Source of the DNA: CAZGXM01 sp964529795
Lineage (GTDB): Bacteria; Bacillota; JADQBR01
NCBI GenBank assembly: GCA_964529795.1
Contig: CAZGXM010000029.1
Location: 1-31,174 of the forward strand
Direction of reading: 5' to 3'
DNA: 31,174 bases
In this document: positions 23,030 through 31,174 of the stretch, piece by piece
How positions within the stretch are numbered: position 1 is the stretch's first letter
Layout of the letters: every line of letters begins with the position of its first letter
Translations under genes and position numbers: made by a program
Notes under the pieces: model-generated
The model's database searches: none
The model's input: the letters and a program-made list of their open reading frames with translations, nothing else
Told to the model about the DNA's origin: nothing

Positions 23030-24583
23030 TTATCGTCCCAATGTATGCAGCACATGGGGAATCTGTTCAATCAAATCACCGGCCACCAGTCCCATTTGTC
23101 CCTTAACGGCGGCTGCTTCATCACCGGCCAAACCATGGAGAAATGCCGCTACAGCGCCTGCCTTGCCCGTCATTAAACCTTGGGCCAGCAGTGCGCCCAG
23201 CATTCCCGCCAACACGTCACCGCTGCCACCGGTAGCCATGCCGGGGTTCCCGGTGGTATTGACGTATAAATATTCATCAGGTGTGGCGACCAGGGAACGG
23301 GCTCCCTTCAAGAGCACCGTAGCCCGGTATTTTTTCGCGGCAGCGGTCACCGCTGCCAGCCTGTCGCTTTGTACCTGGCCCGTGCTGCACCCCAGTAACC
23401 GGGCCATTTCACCGGGGTGGGGCGTCAAGACGGCACTGCCCGGTAGTTGTAATTCAGCTTGTTCTACCCGGGCAATGATGTTTAAGGCATCAGCATCAAC
23501 TACCGTTGGCTTGTGCAGTTTGGGCAGTACGGCCTTTAACAGCACTTCCACCTCATCATGCCGGGACATTCCCGGGCCTATCACCACAGCGGAAGCCCCG
23601 GCGACCAGGGGCATTAACTGCTCTGCCGCTTCCGCGGAAAAAGTTCCCGCCCCGGTTTCCGGCAAACCCGCAGTTAAGGTTTCGCTTACCTGAGAAGCCA
23701 CCAGCGCTTGCAGGGATTTGGGAACGGCCACTGTTACCAGTCCAGCACCGGTCTTCAGGGCGGCTTTGGCCGCCATTACGGGAGCGCCGACCATACCGCT
23801 GCTGCCACCGATAACCAGGACATGCCCGTAAGTACCTTTATGCCCGGTTGCCTGTCTCCTGGGTACCTGCTGCGCGCACCAATCGAGATCAGCCGTTTCC
23901 ATTTTTAAACCGGCACTATCCACCAGGCTCCGCGGAATGGAAATATCCCCAATCACCAGTTTTCCTGTTACACCGGCGCCCGGCTCCACCAACAGGCCAA
24001 GCTTGGGGAGCGCAAATGTCACCGTAATATCCGCTCTAATACACGGTCCCTTTATTTTCCCCGTATCCGCCTCCAATCCGGACGGAATGTCCACAGCCAG
24101 TACCGGCACCCGGGAGTCATTGACAGTCTGAATTATCTGCCCGGCCCGGCCCCTGGGCGGCCCGTGAAAGCCGGTGCCGAACATGGCATCCACCACCATG
24201 TCCGTGTACAGCAGGGAAACATTTAACCTTGTCAGGTCATCTTCTTCCTGCAGTTGATAAACAGGAATGTCCAGTTTTTCGATAATACCCATATTCACCG
24301 CCGCATCCCCGGACAGTTCCCCGGGGCCGGCAGTTAGAAAAATTTTTACCCGCGCTTGCTTGTTATACAGGTGGCGGGCAACAACCAGCCCGTCACCGCC
24401 ATTATTACCCTTACCGGCAATTATCGTCACCCTTTTTCCAGTCAACCGGTTATCAAAGTAATCCGCAATGGTTTCCACCACTCTCAACCCGGCATTTTCC
24501 ATTAAAGCTATGCCGGGTATTCCCAGTTGGTGAATGGCTGCCTGGTCCAGCGCCCGCATCTGGGCGCCGGTAACTACTTTCAT
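23030..24583 (-). CDS. nnr: Bifunctional NAD(P)HX epimerase/dehydratase
   Basis: This 517-residue fusion repairs hydrated NAD(P)H. The N-terminal half (to about 215) is the YjeF_N epimerase with AGKGNNGGDGLVVARHL near residues 56-72 and VDAMFGTGFHGPPRG. The C-terminal half (from about 230) is the ribokinase-like ADP-dependent dehydratase with VIGGSSGMVGAPVMAAKAAL, HPGEMARLLG and the NTTGNPGMATGGSGDVLAGM signature. GGGAGGG precedes the ATG. In Bacillus relatives the same neighbourhood holds acpS and alr; here the repair gene lies between them. Confidence 0.96.
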   Translation of the reverse strand: MKVVTGAQMRALDQAAIHQLGIPGIALMENAGLRVVETIADYFDNRLTGKRVTIIAGKGNNGGDGLVVARHLYNKQARVKIFLTAGPGELSGDAAVNMGIIEKLDIPVYQLQEEDDLTRLNVSLLYTDMVVDAMFGTGFHGPPRGRAGQIIQTVNDSRVPVLAVDIPSGLEADTGKIKGPCIRADITVTFALPKLGLLVEPGAGVTGKLVIGDISIPRSLVDSAGLKMETADLDWCAQQVPRRQATGHKGTYGHVLVIGGSSGMVGAPVMAAKAALKTGAGLVTVAVPKSLQALVASQVSETLTAGLPETGAGTFSAEAAEQLMPLVAGASAVVIGPGMSRHDEVEVLLKAVLPKLHKPTVVDADALNIIARVEQAELQLPGSAVLTPHPGEMARLLGCSTGQVQSDRLAAVTAAAKKYRATVLLKGARSLVATPDEYLYVNTTGNPGMATGGSGDVLAGMLGALLAQGLMTGKAGAVAAFLHGLAGDEAAAVKGQMGLVAGDLIEQIPHVLHTLGR

Positions 24584-24638
24584 TGACTATCCCTCCCTGT
24601 ATTCGAGGTTCGATTTGGGGTTGTCTTTGGGGACATTT

Positions 24639-25010
24639 TCAGCCTTTTGCAATTACCATGGCAATAGCGTGGGTTCCGGAATGAGAAAGTGATACCTGCC
24701 ATGTCGTAACCCCCCGGGAAACCGCCAATTGTCTGGCCTTGCCGTGTAAGAGTATCCGGGGCTTTCCACCGGCTTCATTGATAATTTCTATTTGCTTCAG
24801 CGGGCAGGCCCCCAGGCCAACCCCCATGGCCTTCAACACCGCCTCCTTGGCAGCAAACCGGGCCGCAAGTGAAGGAGCAGGGTATTTTTTTTTCAGGCAA
24901 TATGCTATTTCCCTGTTGCTGAAGACACGTTTGGCAAATTTATCCCGCCATTTGTCTAATAAACGCTGGACACGCCTTACTTCAATAATATCCACGCCGA
25001 TACCTTCCAT
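24639..25010 (-). CDS. acpS: Holo-[acyl-carrier-protein] synthase AcpS
   Basis: AcpS transfers 4'-phosphopantetheine from CoA to acyl carrier protein. The 123-residue protein has GIGVDIIEVRRV at the N-terminus (Asp for Mg2+), SLAARFAAKEAVLKAMG near 48-64 with the catalytic Glu, and WQVSLSHSGTHAIAMV near the end. The start is at 25010, preceded by GAGGTGATATGT; a GTG nine bases upstream falls inside that site. It is the first gene of an acpS-nnr-alr run, and a TATAAT lies at 25137-25142 on the minus strand without a convincing -35. Confidence 0.95.
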   Translation of the reverse strand: MEGIGVDIIEVRRVQRLLDKWRDKFAKRVFSNREIAYCLKKKYPAPSLAARFAAKEAVLKAMGVGLGACPLKQIEIINEAGGKPRILLHGKARQLAVSRGVTTWQVSLSHSGTHAIAMVIAKG

Positions 25011-25440
25011 ACATATCACCTCATATCTGCAAATGCTTCAACGGGAGCCAGGAATATAAACATAGTTTCTGTAAAAAAACCACAATACCCTTTTTTACCA
25101 AAAGTCAAAAGCAAAATTTTAAACCAAACCGTATTTATTATACCCGAACGGTTGTTATGAAGAACTAAAAGGCGCTTTATGAGAGTTAGCGGTAATAATA
25201 AAAGCTAAAAAAATACTTTCAGAATATTTGACCATATAGACCGTTTATATTTACGTTTAAGTGCACCTTTTGCCCATTGGCAGATTTTTACTTCCCAGGC
25301 GATCGTTGTCATCCTATAATAATATCAAAGATATCAAAATTAGTATGAATCAATGTGAACCAATCTGCCCTCTGCCGTTGAATGTCAATCACCTCAAGAC
25401 ATTCGCGAAATTCAAAGAAAAAAGAAAGATGAAGACAAAA

Positions 25441-25470
25441 TTGTCAAATATTTTTTCAATATTCTAATAC
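25441..25470 (+). promoter_or_regulatory. Candidate promoter for the exonuclease cluster
   Basis: TTGTCA (25441-25446), an 18-base spacer and TAATAC (25465-25470) are a fair sigma-A match, about 80 bases before the exonuclease start. GACAA-aa-TTGTC arms overlap the -35. Apart from this site and the following hairpin, bases 25011-25549 contain no convincing gene; a 68-codon GTG frame at 25261 has no ribosome binding site. Confidence 0.35.
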
Positions 25471-25479
25471 TTGCGAATA

Positions 25480-25506
25480 TTGGCGACAGTCCTTTTGACT
25501 CGCCAA
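25480..25506 (+). repeat. Leader hairpin TTGGCGA/TCGCCAA
   Basis: A perfect 7-bp inverted repeat with a 13-base loop sits between the promoter candidate and the exonuclease ribosome binding site. There is no T run after it, so it is more likely an operator or mRNA-stability element than a terminator. Confidence 0.5.
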
Positions 25507-25549
25507 CCGTTCAAAATAATTAGCAGGGTACCCGAAGGGAGAGTAGATT

Positions 25550-26305
25550 ATGAGTACTTTGGCCATTTTGGCACAATCGCTTGGTTTAGCGACGAACAGT
25601 CATTTAACCGCCGAGCAGTTGGTGCTAAAAAGAATAATTTGCCACTGCCCGCAAGTGGATCATCAGCAGCCGCTTAGGGATATCCGCTTTGTGGTTCTTG
25701 ATACCGAAACCACGGGTCTAAAGCCCAAAAAGGGCGACAGGGTGATATCCTTGGGTGCGGTAATAGTGGAAAACGGCAAGGTTAATGAAAGCAAAAGCTT
25801 TTACGAACTTGTTGACCCTGGTCGAGCCATTCCCGGTGAGATTACAAAGCTCACGGGAATTAGCCAGCGGATGGTAGCGGGCAAACCCGACCTCACCGAA
25901 GTGCTGAACCGGTTTTTCCCTTGGGCCGGAAAAAGCGTCCTGGCTGGTCACGCGGTTCAATTTGACATGACATTTTTAAATCGACACTTGCAGAAAACCT
26001 GTGGCCTGAAGCTGACTCATAAAACAATCGACACCAAAACCCTTGCTCGGCATACCTTTCCCGAAGCAGGCAGCTACGCCCTGGAAGAGATATGTTCCTA
26101 CCTGGGCATCACCTGTAAACCCCGGCATCATGCCTTAAATGACGCCATTACCGCCGCCAGGCTGCTGGAAGCATCCATTACGGTGCTGGCACAGCAAGGC
26201 GTCTGCACACTTGGTGAATGGTACCACTTCATGCGTTACCACAGCTTCTCACACCGGTTGTATCATCCATGGGTTGGGGATTGGCGTAGTGAGTGCCATT
26301 CTTAA
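25550..26305 (+). CDS. DnaQ-like 3'-5' exonuclease
   Basis: This 251-residue protein has a DEDDh exonuclease domain from about residue 46 to 220. The four acidic positions and the His are present: VVLDTETTGLKP, GHAVQFDMTFLNRHL, and HHALNDAITAARLL. About 45 residues precede it. Such stand-alone DnaQ-type proteins are often encoded beside DUF294/CBS regulators and acetate genes. AGGGAGAG lies before the ATG. The last 15 or so residues (YHPWVGDWRSECHS) read through sequence whose other frame resembles a symporter C-terminus, so the natural end of this protein may have been altered by a deletion. Confidence 0.88.
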   Translation: MSTLAILAQSLGLATNSHLTAEQLVLKRIICHCPQVDHQQPLRDIRFVVLDTETTGLKPKKGDRVISLGAVIVENGKVNESKSFYELVDPGRAIPGEITKLTGISQRMVAGKPDLTEVLNRFFPWAGKSVLAGHAVQFDMTFLNRHLQKTCGLKLTHKTIDTKTLARHTFPEAGSYALEEICSYLGITCKPRHHALNDAITAARLLEASITVLAQQGVCTLGEWYHFMRYHSFSHRLYHPWVGDWRSECHS

Positions 26306-26399
26306 CTTCGTCGTTTCCTACGTGATTTCCCGGGCTACCGGAGCACCGCCTGAAGAAATCCGTATTCCCAGAGGTGTGTGCCAGGCAGCAAGTCACTAA
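26268..26399 (+). pseudogene. C-terminal fragment resembling a sodium/solute symporter
   Basis: In a different frame from the exonuclease, about 43 codons encode GIGVVSAILNFVVSYVIS, one membrane span, then TGAPPEEIRIPRG. A final transmembrane helix followed by a PPxEI...IRxPxG tail is the usual end of VC_2705/ActP-type sodium:acetate symporters (family knowledge). No start codon, ribosome binding site or upstream symporter sequence is present, and the frame overlaps the exonuclease end. It is best explained as what remains after a deletion removed nearly all of a symporter gene that once lay here. Confidence 0.55.
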
Positions 26400-26424
26400 G
26401 ATAATTTTAAAACAAGGTGTTTTT

Positions 26425-26458
26425 GCCGGGAAGGATTTACCCTTCCCGGCCTTATTTA
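26425..26458 (+). terminator. Rho-independent terminator
   Basis: GCCGGGAAGG (26425-26434) and CCTTCCCGGC (26441-26450) form a perfect 10-bp stem with a 6-base loop, followed by CTTATTTA. It ends transcription from the exonuclease and the symporter remnant. Confidence 0.8.
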
Positions 26459-26582
26459 TCCACCGGTTAACCTGAATAGGGTTTGCATACAACCACGACA
26501 GAATTATCCGACAACATTTTTGCTGCTGGCAGGAATAGTTTGAAAAATAACGAAATAATTTTAGTGACAGGGAGGTGCTCAG

Positions 26583-26849
26583 ATGACCTGGAGATGGATC
26601 TTTAGCAGCTTAACCGTGGTATTGTGCTGGCTGCACTCTTACCTGAATCTGCTGGTCATCCGTAAGGCCTTAGCTATTGTTCTATTTTTGGAGATCTTTT
26701 ATCTTATCGGCCACTACACATCGGGGTGGCCGTTTCCATCACCGGTAATCATGTTGCAAATTCTTAACGCAGTTGGACTGGGGGTGGCCCTGGGAGTGGT
26801 ATTTTCCCGTATTTGGCCCCTGGCGCCAAAACCGGGATCGAGCGTATAG
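26583..26849 (+). CDS. Small membrane protein, probably truncated by frameshift
   Basis: This 88-residue protein has three hydrophobic segments (about residues 5-27, 29-46 and 54-78) and no recognised motif. GGGAGGTG precedes the ATG by seven bases. The stop codon falls soon after the third segment, and the next frame immediately continues with hydrophobic coding-like sequence (see 26815-27003). The intact gene was therefore probably longer, near 140 residues with four or five spans. It lies in an acetate-type cluster where a small membrane protein commonly accompanies a symporter, but I cannot match it to that family (DUF4212). Confidence 0.55.
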   Translation: MTWRWIFSSLTVVLCWLHSYLNLLVIRKALAIVLFLEIFYLIGHYTSGWPFPSPVIMLQILNAVGLGVALGVVFSRIWPLAPKPGSSV

Positions 26850-27003
26850 TCCGCACTGTTCTTATTGTTATTCCTTCTTTAGGACTGGCAGTTAGCCTCC
26901 GACTGTTGTTGCAGGGCAGGCAGGCCAGACCATTTATTCAATTTTTGCTCTTTCCGCCTGGTTGGGTTCAGGGCTCTTCGTGCGTTGGGAGCAGGGCGAT
27001 TAG
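26815..27003 (+). pseudogene. Out-of-frame continuation of the small membrane protein
   Basis: Starting around 26815 one frame encodes IERIVRTVLIVIPSLGLAV, and SLRLLLQGR after it. Near 26920 a third frame takes over with YSIFALSAWLGSGLFVRW and ends EQGD at the TAG 27001-27003. Both pieces are strongly hydrophobic with basic flanks, as expected for continued membrane spans. Two frameshifts relative to 26583-26849 are required. The TAG lies just before the ribosome binding site of the next gene, as expected for a real gene end. Confidence 0.4.
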
Positions 27004-27026
27004 AAAACTGTTCAGGAGGGGTTGTT

Positions 27027-28955
27027 TTGACCAACGGAAACCAGCAGTTTAATCAAAATTCCACACGCAATTTCCTGCAAACGGTACACCCTTTCTCCTT
27101 ACTCCCATTAAAAGCTTTGGAACAGTTGGTGCCTAAAATCACCCGCAAAGTATTTCCGGCTGACAGCTTTGTTTTTCGCCAGGGCGAGGATTCCAAACAG
27201 GTCTTATTTATTATCATTACCGGCCTGGTGGAAATCAGGGTTAGAAACGACCAGGGAAAGGAGTCTGTCGCAGGCTACAGACGCGAAGGTGACTTTTTTG
27301 GAGAAACGGTAGCGCTTTCGGATAAGACTTACCCCGCATCAGTAAAGGCCCTGACAGATTTAGATTGTCTGCTGGTTGCTCGGGAAGACTTTGAAGTGCT
27401 ACTCGAAAACAACGCCTTGTTTGCCAGCTTTTTCGGTCAGGTAGTGGTGGATCGTTTCCGCAGCCTGTTTCGTGAAGTGGCAATGGAACCCGGTCCCTTG
27501 GTTGCATACGAGAGCCAGGCAGCACTAAAACGGGCCAGTGAACTGATGAGCCGCCCGGCAATAACCTGCTCACCCCTGGAGAAGACCAACCAGTTAGCGA
27601 AGATAATGAGCTTTAACCATATCAGCGCCGTGGTATTAACCGGGGATGACGGTAAGGTTGCCGGCCTGGTCACGGAAAAAGACCTGGTGGAAAAAGTGGT
27701 CGCTAACAGCCGCATACCGGATAATCTTACCGCCGGGGAAATTGCCAACCACAACCCGGTGTGTATCAGCACCGACTCCTATTACTACCAGGTACTGCTG
27801 GCCATGATCAAAGGTCAGGCTAAGCATGCCATCATAACGGAAAATGACCGGCCTGTGGGAATAATTACCATCCGCGACCTCATCCGCTCCAGGAATACCG
27901 GGGTGATCAGTGTAGTTGACAGGTTGGAATCCCAGTCCAACCTGGAAAGTTTAGCCCAGGTAGGCCTGGAAATAGACCAGATTCTCACCGGTCTGGTGGC
28001 GGAAAATGCACCAACACCGGAAATACTGGACATCATTACCGAGTTCTATGACCGATTAACCAGGCAGATTATCGACATTGCCGTGGAAAAAATACTGCCG
28101 GAATACGGACCACCACCGGTAAAATTCTGCTGGCTTAGCATGGGCAGCAGCGGGCGCAGGGAGCAGTTTCTGCGCACCGACCAGGATAACGCCCTGATTT
28201 ATCAAAACCCGGACCAACCGGGCCTGGCTGAAAAAGCGGAAAGCTATTTTGCCAAGCTTGCAGACCTGGTTGTGGAAGGGCTTACCGTGTGCGGTTTTGC
28301 ACCCTGCCAGGGAAAAGTAATGGCCTCAAACCCGTTTTGGCGCGGTGACAACGACTACTGGCACGCACTGGTATCCAAATTGATACAGTGTACAGAAAAT
28401 GAACATGTCCGGTTGCTGACTATCTTTTTGGACTTCAGGCCTGTGTACGGCTACATCCCCTTGGCGGAAGATTTACGGCAGCTCATCAATAAAAGTTTTG
28501 CCGGGCAACCGTTAACTTTCTCCTTCCTGGCCGAAGATGCCAGCCAGGGAAGACCCCCCCTGAGTTTTTTAGGCAACCCGGTCGGCGAACGTTTCGGTGA
28601 ACACCGGGCAGAAATCAACCTGAAAAACTCGGTTTCGGTACATTTAATAGACTGTGTCAGGCTCCTCGCCCTTAAAGAAGGCGCTACAGTCACCAATACT
28701 TTGGAACGCCTTCAGTACCTGCGGCAGAAGAAGACCCTTCCTGGGGCCCTGCTGGACTTACTGGAAACTTCCTTTGAAACGATTATGCTTTTCCGTTTGC
28801 GCAGTAATTTGAAAAAAATAAAAGCCGGAAAAAAACCGGATAACTACCTTCAACTAAAATCACTGCATACCCGCGAGAAATTACTCCTCAAAGACGCTTT
28901 AAAGGCCATTGATAAACTGATGACAATTATCAGGGAAGCTCCCTTTATCTATTAA
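27027..28955 (+). CDS. cNMP-binding/CBS/DUF294 nucleotidyltransferase-like regulator
   Basis: This 642-residue cytoplasmic protein has four parts: a cyclic-nucleotide-binding domain (about 20-135, REGDFFGETVALSD), two CBS domains (about 165-290, GLVTEKDLVEKV and PVGIITIRDLIRS), a DUF294 nucleotidyltransferase-like domain with GSSGRREQFLRTDQDNAL near 372-389, and a C-terminal helical domain. The GS...DxD motif is intact, as in GlnD-like nucleotidyltransferases. Such proteins accompany acetate symporter and acs genes and are thought to regulate them. I chose the TTG at 27027 because AGGAGGGG lies five bases before it; the frame is open 14 codons further up but without a site. Confidence 0.88.
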   Translation: MTNGNQQFNQNSTRNFLQTVHPFSLLPLKALEQLVPKITRKVFPADSFVFRQGEDSKQVLFIIITGLVEIRVRNDQGKESVAGYRREGDFFGETVALSDKTYPASVKALTDLDCLLVAREDFEVLLENNALFASFFGQVVVDRFRSLFREVAMEPGPLVAYESQAALKRASELMSRPAITCSPLEKTNQLAKIMSFNHISAVVLTGDDGKVAGLVTEKDLVEKVVANSRIPDNLTAGEIANHNPVCISTDSYYYQVLLAMIKGQAKHAIITENDRPVGIITIRDLIRSRNTGVISVVDRLESQSNLESLAQVGLEIDQILTGLVAENAPTPEILDIITEFYDRLTRQIIDIAVEKILPEYGPPPVKFCWLSMGSSGRREQFLRTDQDNALIYQNPDQPGLAEKAESYFAKLADLVVEGLTVCGFAPCQGKVMASNPFWRGDNDYWHALVSKLIQCTENEHVRLLTIFLDFRPVYGYIPLAEDLRQLINKSFAGQPLTFSFLAEDASQGRPPLSFLGNPVGERFGEHRAEINLKNSVSVHLIDCVRLLALKEGATVTNTLERLQYLRQKKTLPGALLDLLETSFETIMLFRLRSNLKKIKAGKKPDNYLQLKSLHTREKLLLKDALKAIDKLMTIIREAPFIY

Positions 28956-29193
28956 TTATCATTCCAGCTGCAACTAATAGGCGCTAGCTTACCGTTCACC
29001 GGGCATATTGATGCTTTCAGCCTTAAAAAAATGCTATTCGCAGAATGTTCTTTTAATTTTCGGCCCTGTTGCTGTTATTATATTGACAGGAAACATTCCG
29101 CAGAGGGGGCGTTGAAAACTTTTAGCTATCATTTTTTTATTACGTATTTTTAAATATTATCAATAATCATATTGTTTCACGGAGGTGTTTTTG

Positions 29194-31174
<1,981 letters not shown>

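Noticed and set aside
24600..24638. The GGTTCG-containing sequence between nnr and acpS as a tRNA T-arm
   Set aside because: No acceptor, D or anticodon stems can be formed around it.
25261..25467. A 68-codon plus-strand frame before the exonuclease
   Set aside because: GTG start without a ribosome binding site, atypical composition, and it runs through the promoter candidate.
26985..27026. The 14-codon upstream extension of the DUF294 regulator
   Set aside because: The extension encodes sequence containing the ribosome binding site for the TTG start and overlaps the end of the previous membrane protein.

Overview
The window looks like chromosome from a strictly anaerobic, spore-former-type Firmicute (Clostridia, Peptococcaceae/Desulfotomaculum-like). 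This is inferred from the NAD-linked selenocysteine formate dehydrogenase with NuoE/NuoF-type partners, the acpS-nnrDE-alr-ndoAI-ndoA order shared in outline with Bacillus, strong GGAGG-type ribosome binding sites, and moderate GC content. No rRNA, tRNA, CRISPR array, complete transposon or phage gene was recognised. Nearly everything up to about 25,010 is transcribed from the minus strand; everything after 25,550 is on the plus strand.

Region 1 (1-6,102, minus strand) is a molybdenum-cofactor operon. In transcription order it holds a promoter candidate, a Moco-riboswitch-like leader with a terminator, an unrecognised 57-residue protein, moeA, a moeA/substrate-binding-domain fusion, moaA, moaC, a MOSC protein and mogA, ending at a clear terminator. 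Most junctions overlap or touch, so the genes are probably translationally coupled. Genes for molybdopterin synthase (moaD/moaE) and molybdate transport are not here.

Region 2 (6,241-8,763) is sparse. It has a DUF2148 iron-sulfur protein, two small exported proteins of unknown function, and at least two decayed reading frames.

Region 3 (8,703-14,441, minus strand) encodes 5-formyltetrahydrofolate cyclo-ligase, then NuoE-like, NuoF-like and FdhA subunits. FdhA is split by an in-frame TGA that is read as selenocysteine, with a SECIS-like hairpin just after it. The set links formate, NAD(H) and folate C1 metabolism, and FdhA is an obvious consumer of the cofactor made in region 1.

Region 4 (14,629-15,424) holds what I consider the most interesting items: a membrane-anchored thioredoxin-fold gene with an in-frame TGA exactly at the first position of its CxxC motif (U-P-T-C), and immediately upstream a cluster of six same-orientation DnaA-box-like 9-mers.

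Region 5 (15,425-25,010, minus strand) is housekeeping: tsaE-tsaB-rimI-tsaD (t6A tRNA modification and ribosomal protein acetylation), a family 4 uracil-DNA glycosylase, a receiver-domain remnant, a DUF362 ferredoxin protein, a class-I glutamine amidotransferase-like hydrolase, the EndoA toxin-antitoxin pair, alanine racemase with a structured leader, the NAD(P)HX repair enzyme and holo-ACP synthase.

Region 6 (25,020-31,174, plus strand) is an acetate-utilisation type cluster: a DnaQ-like exonuclease, a fragment resembling the C-terminus of a sodium/solute symporter, a small and probably frameshifted membrane protein, a cNMP/CBS/DUF294 regulator, and acetyl-CoA synthetase running off the end. 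I infer that the symporter was lost by deletion.
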